The notes beneath the pieces are model-generated. The model did not search any database, was not told the origin of the DNA, and saw only the letters and a program-made list of their open reading frames with translations. This document shows positions 8,569 through 16,102 of a stretch of 43,460 nt of DNA, in pieces. Made by a program: the position numbers and the translations under genes. Each line of letters opens with the position of its first letter. The first letter of the stretch is position 1. Source of the DNA: a virus; IMG/VR virus record IMGVR_UViG_3300008113_004027, positions 1-43,460 of that record; one strand, written 5' to 3'.

Positions 8569-9736
8569 AATTATAAATTTTGAATGGATGTGTGATCACA
8601 ATCATTACACCCATGAACAATTTGATAAAATTAAAACTGATTTAATTAAAAAAGACATTGATCAAGCCATAGATGAAAATGTTGATACTGTTGTAGGGCT
8701 TTATCTAATGGATGGGTTTTTACAACCTAAGTATAGATACAAAGAGTTTATTTTGCACCTAAACGAAATAAAAGATTATGCTTACAATGCTGGAATTAAA
8801 AAAATAATTCTAATAAGTGGCCATGGCGAAACATTAGATAATTGTCCCTTTGAATACCTGTTTTTAGATTTTAATCTTAGATTATTAATTAATAGCTATC
8901 CTGATCTAAATGTATTACCTAAATTCAATCCTGAAAATACAAAGTTTCTCTTTTTAACTGGCATGCCAAATAGACCTAATCGTATAGGTCTATTGAGCAA
9001 GTACTATGATAAAGATTTATTAGACACTGCTGAGTGGAGTTTTTTTGGCCCATGGACACCTATGGATCAATCTTGGTGTAGAGAATATCTTAAACATTAT
9101 AGTGATGAACACTACAATACATTTTTAATTAATTGTGAAAGATCTTTTGATAATAGATATGAAACGTGTAAGCCATTCTATGGATCGTATACTTCAACGG
9201 AAAATGCACCGCTATGGTATGATGTAGTTAATATTGACTGGGTTCAATTACCCAGTCATATTGATTCTAAAGTATATAGCGATACACTTTTTAGTGTTAT
9301 ATCTGAAGGTCCAAATTTTTGGTCTGAAGATTGGAGTTTCATTACAGAAAAAACATGGCGAACTTTTTTACATCGTCATCCTTTTATATTTGCCGGGCAC
9401 CCTGATCAATTTAGATATATTAAGAAACTTGGATTTAAAACATTTGAAGAATATTTGTTAATCAAAGATTACGCCTATATTGAAGATGAAAATGAAAGAC
9501 TAGATGCTGTAGTCAAAAATACAGAATACTTATTAAAAAATATAAAAAATAATTTAGATGCTATAGAAAAAGACGTAGAATATAATTATCAAATGTATTT
9601 TAATCATGTAAACAATCAGGATAAAATTTTTAAATTCTTAAAGCACGATTTAAATGTTTCGTCAGATGATATCCAGCCATATGCTAATATCAAAGGTTAT
9701 CCGTATCTCATTAGGAGAATACCTGATGGATTCTAA
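8555..9736 (+). CDS. Glycosyltransferase-like protein, paralogue 2
   Basis: With the start at 8555 the protein has 393 residues and aligns from its first residues with the protein at 6383 (IINFE versus LINFE). ATG 8549, two codons earlier, is also possible. The C-terminal block VISEGPN, FITEKTWR, HPFIFAG, RYIKKLGFKTF is nearly the same as in the paralogue, and some stretches are also identical in DNA. This suggests a gene duplication. Function is inferred only from a GT-B-like motif pattern. It overlaps the aminotransferase-like gene by 14 bp and the next radical SAM gene by 11 bp. Confidence 0.55.
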   Translation: MSKSKIINFEWMCDHNHYTHEQFDKIKTDLIKKDIDQAIDENVDTVVGLYLMDGFLQPKYRYKEFILHLNEIKDYAYNAGIKKIILISGHGETLDNCPFEYLFLDFNLRLLINSYPDLNVLPKFNPENTKFLFLTGMPNRPNRIGLLSKYYDKDLLDTAEWSFFGPWTPMDQSWCREYLKHYSDEHYNTFLINCERSFDNRYETCKPFYGSYTSTENAPLWYDVVNIDWVQLPSHIDSKVYSDTLFSVISEGPNFWSEDWSFITEKTWRTFLHRHPFIFAGHPDQFRYIKKLGFKTFEEYLLIKDYAYIEDENERLDAVVKNTEYLLKNIKNNLDAIEKDVEYNYQMYFNHVNNQDKIFKFLKHDLNVSSDDIQPYANIKGYPYLIRRIPDGF

Positions 9737-10658
9737 ATGTGCAGCTTTCTGGAAACATACTAATGTTCGTAGCGATAACAAAATATTTCCCTGTTGTAGA
9801 TTTAAGAATCCTGTAGATAATTTCAACGGCGATTTAATTCATATATTAGAGTCCAGTGCATATAAAGAACTTAGAAAAAAAAGTTTAAACGGTGAATTTA
9901 TCCAAGGTTGCGAAAAATGCTATTACGAAGATGCCAACGGTAGGCAAAGTCTTCGACAACGATTAAACAAAGAATATACTACTGACACAGTTGAATTAGA
10001 ATTTTTAGAAATAGGGTTTGACAATATATGTAATTTAACCTGTGACGGATGCTGGAGTGATTTTAGTTCCGAGTGGAGTAAAAAACTTAACCCTACTGCA
10101 AACAAGATTACTCACTATCGTTCAGTTGATGAGATTGTTAAAGTTCCGTCTAGTATTAAAAAAATACTCTTTTTAGGCGGTGAACCTTTAATGACCAACC
10201 GGCATGAAAAGTTTTTAAAACTAATTGAAAATCCAGCAGCAGTTGAAATAATTTACAACACTAACGGAATGTTTTTGTTAAAAGAAGAATTTATTAATTT
10301 TTTACATCAGTTTAAATCGGTAAAATTTACGTTAAGTATTGATGGGTACAAAGATCTAAATAACAAAGTTAGATCTGGAAGTAAGTGGGAAGATATTTTA
10401 AGTTTTATAGAACAGATATCTAAATCTAACTTTGATCTAGAAGTGAATACAGTGTTACATTTAAATAACTGGCACGGAATAAAGGAGCTTGAATCCTTTA
10501 TACAACAATTAGGAGTACCGTGGATAGTAAATGTTTTAACATATCCTACACATTTAGATATTTCTAATTTTGAACAAAAGGAACAAATTATTAATTTGAT
10601 TAGCGAAACAAACATTCCAAATAAAACTTATGTCATTAACCATCTATTACATAATTAA
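9726..10658 (+). CDS. Twitch-type radical SAM protein, paralogue of 1398-2552
   Basis: ATG 9726, preceded by TTAGGAG at good spacing, gives 310 residues. The motif CNLTCDGC (C102, C106, C109) and GGEP (151-154) mark a radical SAM enzyme. An N-terminal Cys set (5, 23, 24, 62, 65) and the segment LNGEFIQGCEKCYYED match the layout of the protein at 1398 (LNGERVEGCQCYAEED), so the two are paralogues. Twitch-type members can hold an auxiliary Fe-S cluster. The substrate is unknown. It overlaps the glycosyltransferase-like gene by 11 bp, the same overlap length as the other twitch gene has with its upstream neighbour. Confidence 0.85.
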   Translation: MDSKCAAFWKHTNVRSDNKIFPCCRFKNPVDNFNGDLIHILESSAYKELRKKSLNGEFIQGCEKCYYEDANGRQSLRQRLNKEYTTDTVELEFLEIGFDNICNLTCDGCWSDFSSEWSKKLNPTANKITHYRSVDEIVKVPSSIKKILFLGGEPLMTNRHEKFLKLIENPAAVEIIYNTNGMFLLKEEFINFLHQFKSVKFTLSIDGYKDLNNKVRSGSKWEDILSFIEQISKSNFDLEVNTVLHLNNWHGIKELESFIQQLGVPWIVNVLTYPTHLDISNFEQKEQIINLISETNIPNKTYVINHLLHN

Positions 10659-10673
10659 TAAAAGGAGTTATTT

Positions 10674-11294
10674 ATGAGTTCAGAATTTTATCAGTATTTT
10701 GATTATCCAAATTGGTTAGAACATCAAAAAAAATTGTTAGCATATAGACAATTAAAGATGGCTGACATCGTAACTGACAATCAATCATGGGCTGCGTTAA
10801 ACTATGATGAATTTTCTATGGATTTAAAAGATGTTATTGACGATTATGCACAGCTTGGTCTATACATAAAACAGTTAATTTTTATATCTTTCCCCCCTAC
10901 TGATTTAAATTCTACAGACATGAATGATCCAAAAACAATTTATATACATGTTGACAGTAAGGATGACGATGAACATTTGTTAAAGGAATCAGCTCCTACA
11001 TTGTTTTCTCCAAGATATGTATTTAATATTCCATTAATAAATTGTGAAAACAGTACTACGTTTTTTTATGATTTTATAGATCCAAATAAACACACAAAAG
11101 ACACTCATGTATATTTTGGAGGTTGTGTCGATTACAGTAATGTAGTTGAAGTGGATAAATTTACTCTTAACAAACCTGCATTTCTAAAAGTTAGTGTTCC
11201 CCATGCAGTGCATAATCCTACTGATAGTTTAAGAATTGTTTGTAGTATGCGTGTTGATGATAGTAGTCCATTACTAAAAAGGCTTTTCAAATGA
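10674..11294 (+). CDS. 2-oxoglutarate/Fe(II)-type oxygenase-like protein
   Basis: The 206-residue protein starts after a strong AAAGGAG site. It has a plausible metal site with HVD at 92-94, a distal His at 177 or 180 in PHAVHNP, and an Arg at 187 in LRIVCSMR, which fits 2-oxoglutarate binding. The first 70 residues show no known motif. The spacing of HxD, His and Arg matches small phage dioxygenases and AspH-like hydroxylases. It overlaps the next oxygenase gene by 4 bp. Confidence 0.65.
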   Translation: MSSEFYQYFDYPNWLEHQKKLLAYRQLKMADIVTDNQSWAALNYDEFSMDLKDVIDDYAQLGLYIKQLIFISFPPTDLNSTDMNDPKTIYIHVDSKDDDEHLLKESAPTLFSPRYVFNIPLINCENSTTFFYDFIDPNKHTKDTHVYFGGCVDYSNVVEVDKFTLNKPAFLKVSVPHAVHNPTDSLRIVCSMRVDDSSPLLKRLFK

Positions 11295-11866
11295 CATCAA
11301 CTATAAGCTGTAAACGGTATATTGAATATAACAAGATTATTAGTGCTGTAGATTCAATGGCTAAAAAAGTTGCAGAATTTAGAGAAACTATGTCAAGTGA
11401 TATGTACGACTTGACTCAAGTTGACCCGGCTCCTGATTTAACAGACATACATCCTAGAGATAGAAAAAATGTTAAAATTCTTTGCGGTGCTTTGCCCTTT
11501 GATGGAAAACCAAACTTAGGCAAACTATTAAAAGAAGAATCAGATATACTAACAAATTTAAAAGGATATTCTGCTGGGTTTGTTTTCTTTATGACTCCAA
11601 ATTCAATCTTACCATTACATGTACACGGCGAATATGTAGCGAAAGATTCAAACGATACAATAGGAGTTTGGAATGCCTGTTTTGGAATTACAGTACCGTC
11701 GACAGATTCTAACATGGTAGGTATAGAAGTAAACGGTGAAGTTTATTCTCATGGTCATAATGTAGATGTAACATTTGACCCACAAACACCGCATCAAGCA
11801 TGGAACCACACTAACGAGTGGTGGACTATGTTAATCTTAAATATTGATAAGAGATTTTTTATTTAA
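11291..11866 (+). CDS. AspH-like (aspartyl/asparaginyl beta-hydroxylase) protein with altered site
   Basis: The 191-residue protein resembles the AspH fold. H110 lies in LPLHVHGE, a VNGEVYSHG strand follows at 147-155, and FDPQTPHQAWNHT (162-174) carries the distal His 168. The usual Arg a few residues later, which binds 2-oxoglutarate, is a Trp here (about 178). The usual LRxH-like stretch is also not conserved, and HVH replaces HxD. It may use a different co-substrate or be non-catalytic. It overlaps the upstream oxygenase by 4 bp. The next gene follows after 10 bp. Confidence 0.7.
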   Translation: MTSTISCKRYIEYNKIISAVDSMAKKVAEFRETMSSDMYDLTQVDPAPDLTDIHPRDRKNVKILCGALPFDGKPNLGKLLKEESDILTNLKGYSAGFVFFMTPNSILPLHVHGEYVAKDSNDTIGVWNACFGITVPSTDSNMVGIEVNGEVYSHGHNVDVTFDPQTPHQAWNHTNEWWTMLILNIDKRFFI

Positions 11867-11876
11867 AGGAAATATT

Positions 11877-12935
11877 TTGAAAATATCAACAAATAATCAT
11901 TGGGATCCATTAGAAGAAATAATTGTAGGCATAGCTGATCATGCACGAGTGCCTACAGTGGACAGAAGCACCATGAATATGAGCTACAGTAACTATAGTA
12001 TGGATAGTGTTAAACCTTTAGAAGGAGCATATCCTCAATGGTTAATTGATGAAGCTAACGAAGACTTGGAAGGATTGGCTACCGCGCTAAGAAAAGCCGG
12101 AGTTAAAGTACATAGACCAAAGCCGTTAGATCACAGTAAACAGTTTAGTACACCAGAGTGGCAAACTACTGGTTGGTATACTTGGTGTCCTAGAGACTTA
12201 CTGTTGCCGTTAAAAAATCTAATTATTGAAACGCCTAGTGGGTGTCGTTCTAGATATTTTGAAACTAGGGCATATCACGATATAATGTTAGAAGCAGTTC
12301 GAGATGGAGTTGAATGGATAGCAGCACCTAAACCTATTCTATTAGATGAAGGCTATCAATTTGAAGATATACAAGGAAAGCCAAGTTTATTAAATTTAGA
12401 ACCTATATTTGATGCTCCTAACTGTGTGCGTTTGGGTAAAGATATTTTATTTCAAATTTCAAACACTGGTAATCATTTAGGAATGCAATGGTTAAAAAAT
12501 GTGCTTGAACCTAGAGGTTATAGAATACATGCGGCAGAGCATATTTACAGTTTTGCTCATATGGATAGTACCATCGTTCCTTTAAGTCCGGGGAAAGTTT
12601 TGTTAAATAGTACTAGAGTCACGCCTGAAAATTGTCCTAAGATATTTGAAAAATGGGATAAGATATGGTTTAAAGATGTAAATATTAATCCTACTACAGA
12701 AACCGGACCAGGCAGTATCAGTCCGTGCAGTCCGTATATAGGAATGAATATTTTAAGTATAAACCCTAGTACAGTAATAGTAGGCGAAGATCAGATTAAT
12801 TTAACAAGAGTTTTAGAAAAACAAGGATTTGATGTAGTACATGTAAAAATGCGGCACGCTCAAACACTTAGTGGCGGACTTCATTGTACTACTTTAGATT
12901 TAAGAAGAACAGGATCGTTAGAGGATTATACATGA
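11877..12935 (+). CDS. Glycine amidinotransferase-like enzyme
   Basis: The likely start is TTG 11877, since AAAGGA lies seven bases before it and it falls after the preceding stop. An earlier TTG at 11844 lies within that gene. The 352-residue product shows the amidinotransferase set: RDLLLP, an ETPSGCRSRYFE segment, Asp 179 in FDAPNCVRLG, His 228 in FAHMDS and Cys 337 in GGLHCTTLDLRR. These match the Asp-His-Cys triad of arginine:glycine amidinotransferase (AGAT). The enzyme would move an amidino group from arginine to an amine acceptor. An aminotransferase-like gene upstream could make that amine. It overlaps the next oxygenase gene by 4 bp. Confidence 0.85.
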   Translation: MKISTNNHWDPLEEIIVGIADHARVPTVDRSTMNMSYSNYSMDSVKPLEGAYPQWLIDEANEDLEGLATALRKAGVKVHRPKPLDHSKQFSTPEWQTTGWYTWCPRDLLLPLKNLIIETPSGCRSRYFETRAYHDIMLEAVRDGVEWIAAPKPILLDEGYQFEDIQGKPSLLNLEPIFDAPNCVRLGKDILFQISNTGNHLGMQWLKNVLEPRGYRIHAAEHIYSFAHMDSTIVPLSPGKVLLNSTRVTPENCPKIFEKWDKIWFKDVNINPTTETGPGSISPCSPYIGMNILSINPSTVIVGEDQINLTRVLEKQGFDVVHVKMRHAQTLSGGLHCTTLDLRRTGSLEDYT

Positions 12936-13426
12936 TTGAGTTTGTAACAAATATAAAAGATTTTTGGTCAACTGATTTAGAAAAATTTGTCTTTCCAGTT
13001 ATGTCACCTCTTAACACTAATGTAAGAGATTATTGGAATCATCCTAATTTTCAAAATGCCAAACCTCTCTTGCAAGCATTTGACAATGATTTACCAGAGT
13101 ATTGGAATAAATTTCTAATTGAGCTAGGTACAACAGAAGGTACAGTATCTTGGACTAACCTAGTACCGGGTCAAGTCCTACCTGTTCATACTGATGAGTT
13201 TTATAAACTAAGAACCAAGTACAATGTTGATATAGAAAAATGTAGAAGATATTTAATTTTTCTAAATGATTGGGTACTTGGACATTCTGTTGATTTTGAA
13301 GAAAAGACTATAACAAGATGGAAGTGTGGAGATGTTTGGTTATTTGATCATCGTTCATTCCACTGCGCCGCTAATGCTTCTACAGTAGATTTTATAACCT
13401 GTCAGGTTAATACTATTACGATTTAA
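12932..13426 (+). CDS. 2-oxoglutarate/Fe(II)-type oxygenase-like protein
   Basis: ATG 12932 overlaps the stop of the amidinotransferase gene (ATGA) and gives 164 residues. The metal site is HTD (86-88) after LVPGQVLPV, with distal His 144 in SFHCAANAS. Strands CRRYLIFLNDW and GDVWLFDH lie between them, typical of the double-stranded beta-helix fold. The C-terminal strand lacks a clear Arg for 2-oxoglutarate, so co-substrate use is uncertain. It is the last gene of the island. Its stop converges on the tail-fibre stop, with TTTAA shared at the join. Confidence 0.7.
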   Translation: MIEFVTNIKDFWSTDLEKFVFPVMSPLNTNVRDYWNHPNFQNAKPLLQAFDNDLPEYWNKFLIELGTTEGTVSWTNLVPGQVLPVHTDEFYKLRTKYNVDIEKCRRYLIFLNDWVLGHSVDFEEKTITRWKCGDVWLFDHRSFHCAANASTVDFITCQVNTITI

Positions 13427-14568
13427 GGATTTAGAGGATATAGTGGAAGTGCATAATCTACGCCATCAACTATAATTCTAATATATTTAACTGTTCCACC
13501 TGTATTAACTTCGCCGGAACCAGCACCAGCTACTATTGAATTATCTTGTATTCCGATAATCCCCTCGCTGTCTATAGATAACATAGTAACAAGTTCTTCT
13601 GTAGCATTTACACAACCTAATTCTATTCTACCTGGAATATACCCAGCACCCGGAGTGTCATCTACAAAAATTTGAATACCGGCTACTACAGCAGGACTAC
13701 CGTTGCTATCTGCACCAAGCCAGTATTGACTAACAATTTTATCACCAATTTGAAGTGGCAATGGTGTTTCATGCGTTCCTCTATATCTACTATACAATAC
13801 TGCTGGCCCTTCTACAGTATTAGAAGCGCCATAGATAGACATAGCGTCATACGCATCGTCCGCAGTACCAGTAGTATATACAGCTAATCCTGCTAAAGTA
13901 CCGTTATTATTTTGTCCTGATAATGTAATTGTAGCACCGTTAACATCTTTAGTAGTAATGGCAATATTATCAACTTCGCCAACAATTTTTCCAGCTACTG
14001 AATCAACAAGAGTGCTAGAATCATCAGCAAAAACAGAACCTGTTAAATCGCCTATGATTTCTCTTGCAGTAAGTGTATCAGTTTCTGCGTCCCATAGCAC
14101 TAAATTACTATCTGCTGAGCCGCTTGAGAGTTTAATAATTTGTGAACCAACTGCTAACGTAGTGTCTACGTTTGCTTGAGTAGCCCAAAGATTACGCCAC
14201 TGTTTGGCACTTGTACCTAAATTATAAGAATCGTCAATGGCTGGAGTCAGTGACGAATTAATTAAACCAAGTACACTGATATTGTCGGTTGCATTGTCAC
14301 CTAAGTTAATAGATCCAGTAGCAGTAATATTACCAGTAATATTAATGTTACCTGTGCCTATTATGTTATTACCGTTTAAGTTTAAATTGCCGCCCAGCAG
14401 TGGACTTGTTTCAGTTGAAAGGGCAGTTGGGCCAACGAGAATACCACCTGTAGTAGCTCCGTCGCCTACAAATAACTTTTTCGTATCAGTAACGTAGACA
14501 ATTTCGCCTATGTCTACGAATGCAGTAACACGTTCTGCTTCAGTACCGCGTCTTAATTTCAAAGCCAT
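13423..14568 (-). CDS. Tail fibre or receptor-binding structural protein
   Basis: The 381-residue protein opens with LRRGTEAERV, then GEIVYVTDTKKLFVGDG and TGG (residues 5-42). This is the N-terminal module of phage tail-fibre or tropism-determinant proteins. Next come repeated short strands of the type LNLNGNNIIGTGNINITG (60-100), then a Gly/Ser/Thr/Asp-rich C-terminal region without obvious enzyme motifs. It would sit on the virion and contact the host surface. A CATAAATA late promoter and a CAGGAG site precede the start. It lies against the oxygenase island, so it is a candidate target of those enzymes. Confidence 0.8.
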   Translation of the reverse strand: MALKLRRGTEAERVTAFVDIGEIVYVTDTKKLFVGDGATTGGILVGPTALSTETSPLLGGNLNLNGNNIIGTGNINITGNITATGSINLGDNATDNISVLGLINSSLTPAIDDSYNLGTSAKQWRNLWATQANVDTTLAVGSQIIKLSSGSADSNLVLWDAETDTLTAREIIGDLTGSVFADDSSTLVDSVAGKIVGEVDNIAITTKDVNGATITLSGQNNNGTLAGLAVYTTGTADDAYDAMSIYGASNTVEGPAVLYSRYRGTHETPLPLQIGDKIVSQYWLGADSNGSPAVVAGIQIFVDDTPGAGYIPGRIELGCVNATEELVTMLSIDSEGIIGIQDNSIVAGAGSGEVNTGGTVKYIRIIVDGVDYALPLYPLNP

Positions 14569-14598
14569 GTAAATACTCCTGGTATCAATATCATATAG

Positions 14599-14606
14599 TA
14601 TTTATG
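14599..14606 (-). promoter_or_regulatory. T4-type late promoter (CATAAATA)
   Basis: On the minus strand CATAAATA lies 30 bp ahead of the tail-fibre ATG, in a 53-bp gap. It differs from the TATAAATA consensus only in the first base. It fits late expression of a structural gene. Confidence 0.65.
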
Positions 14607-14621
14607 CCTTTGAATAAAAGA

Positions 14622-14957
14622 CTACTTGTTCTTTTTTAAGAAGCTTTTAGTGCGAGTTTGTATATCTCGTTTGATACGATCTGTATCTAACCTAAAATCA
14701 ACGTTAATAATGTGCTCGTCGTACTCTTTAAACATCTGTTCGAGAACAGATTCTAAGTCTAAACTAGAGTGTTTTTGTCGAGATTTTTCAACGTCAATAT
14801 CCCATACTTTTCCGCCCTTAAAGCTAACTCTAACGGAATGGAGATACTCTATGGGTACTGCTTCAACTCTAACATCTTGAAATACTTCAGGCCAATGTGC
14901 TATTACATCTTCAGGAAGTTCTGTTATTTTTTTAGGCACTTTCTTCGGATTTTGCAC
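14622..14957 (-). CDS. Hypothetical phage protein
   Basis: The 111-residue protein starts at GTG 14957 and overlaps the gene upstream by 26 bp. The sequence is hydrophilic, with EVFQDVRVEAVPIEYLHSV and GGKVWDIDVE in the middle and a basic C-terminus (KSFLKKNK). No catalytic motif or membrane segment is seen. It is probably a small beta-alpha domain. I do not recognise the family. It lies downstream of 14932-15555 in one transcript. Confidence 0.65.
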   Translation of the reverse strand: MQNPKKVPKKITELPEDVIAHWPEVFQDVRVEAVPIEYLHSVRVSFKGGKVWDIDVEKSRQKHSSLDLESVLEQMFKEYDEHIINVDFRLDTDRIKRDIQTRTKSFLKKNK

Positions 14958-15555
14958 TCTTTTTCTTTACAGGTGATAACTTATCTGCTTCTTCTCTAAG
15001 ACGTTTAGCTTCTTTATATAATCGATCAGCATCGCTGCGATATTTAGAAGCTATTTGATCATCTGTAAGTACGCCGTCGGCTGGTGCCGCAAGTGTTTGT
15101 ATAGTAGCAATATCTGTAACCTCAACGGAGTTTTCGTCAGTATTTACTACTGATGCAGTTTGCATATCAGAACTCTTAAGAGCTAATTCGTCAATACTTA
15201 CACCTTTTTGTTGTGCAATTGCTTGATTTAAATCGCTTAACAAAATAGTAGTTTTCATATCCGGCGTCATTTCTACTAAATTAGTGGCCATTTTTACCAT
15301 TTTACCTGTAACGTGAAATGCTGCCAACATATTCCTACCGTCTGGTAGTGATGTGCGAGCCATTGCTTCTGCAAATTCATAAGCAGTTTGGCCAGCATTT
15401 GATTCAATCAATTTCATTAAAGTGTCATGCTCGTCTGCTTGTAAGTTCTCTGTAGTAACTACAATACAGTTTTCTGCATCACCTGGTATTGTACGATACG
15501 CTACAACTATTTTTCTTTGGTTATTTTTTACTCTACCAACATGTTTTAGAGACAT
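14932..15555 (-). CDS. Hypothetical phage protein with charged C-terminal helix
   Basis: The 207-residue protein begins MSLKHVGRV after a strong AAGGAG site. Residues 1-110 appear mixed alpha/beta (RKIVVAYRTIPGD, then a long Ala-rich helix near 55-85). A Thr/Val-rich linker follows, and residues 160-200 form a Lys/Glu/Arg helix likely to be coiled (LYKEAKRLREEADKL). No enzyme motif is seen. It is 1 bp from the upstream small gene. Confidence 0.65.
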   Translation of the reverse strand: MSLKHVGRVKNNQRKIVVAYRTIPGDAENCIVVTTENLQADEHDTLMKLIESNAGQTAYEFAEAMARTSLPDGRNMLAAFHVTGKMVKMATNLVEMTPDMKTTILLSDLNQAIAQQKGVSIDELALKSSDMQTASVVNTDENSVEVTDIATIQTLAAPADGVLTDDQIASKYRSDADRLYKEAKRLREEADKLSPVKKKSAKSEESA

Positions 15556-15556
15556 A

Positions 15557-15790
15557 TTATTCTCCTTCTTTTTTAGGTTGTTGTGAAGCTACAGCGGCTA
15601 GAAATGCTTCTAGTTTATTGTATGTCTGTCCTACTACAACCATTTCGCTGGGTTTAAAAGTACCCCTTTGACTTGCAACATCAATAATTTGCTTTAGGGC
15701 GTTTAGATCCTGCACAGTTAGTTCTGCGCTAGGTTGTGCAGGTGCAGTTGTTGCAGTAGTTTCAGGTTGTTTCTTTTGTTCATCGCTCAT
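15557..15790 (-). CDS. Small hypothetical phage protein
   Basis: The protein has 77 residues, with a Pro/Thr/Ala/Gln-rich first 25 residues, then a helical core (ELTVQDLNALKQII and VGQTYNKLEAFLAAVAS), and a charged tail. The start follows AAGGAGATATT at good spacing. No known family is identified. It is co-transcribed with 14932-15555. Confidence 0.65.
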   Translation of the reverse strand: MSDEQKKQPETTATTAPAQPSAELTVQDLNALKQIIDVASQRGTFKPSEMVVVGQTYNKLEAFLAAVASQQPKKEGE

Positions 15791-15823
15791 AATATCTCCT
15801 TAATTAAATGCGCTTTTTATTTA

Positions 15824-16102
15824 CTAGTATTTTAAATATGGACACGCCAAAGTGAAATAAGAAAGTTCTTTATGATCTTCAAAACCTATTTTTAACAAAG
15901 TTACTACTTGATTGGTAGAATCTACTTCTACAGTTTTTCCAACATAAAATCTGCCCTTTTGATGATCCATAATCCACTTTGCAATACTGTCTTGCAAGTT
16001 GTAATTCATGGGAACTGAGACATACTCAAAATGCTTTGGAGGCACTTTGAGTTGTCTCAGATCAAAAAAGTTTAAAGGATTTGGATCTTTAAGACGTAAC
16101 AT
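15824..16102 (-). CDS. Hypothetical phage protein
   Basis: The 92-residue protein begins MLRLKDPNPLNFFDLRQL and has a helix ending in WIMDHQKGRFYVGK followed by strands. No motif is recognised. Its ATG shares one base with the stop of the VWA/metallopeptidase gene (TAATG), so translation is probably coupled to that gene. Confidence 0.6.
   Translation of the reverse strand: MLRLKDPNPLNFFDLRQLKVPPKHFEYVSVPMNYNLQDSIAKWIMDHQKGRFYVGKTVEVDSTNQVVTLLKIGFEDHKELSYFTLACPYLKY

Noticed and set aside
14237-14497. Plus-strand frame rich in Pro, Leu and Val opposite the tail fibre
   Set aside because: It is the reverse frame of a Gly/Asn/Thr-rich coding region and shows codon-shadow composition.
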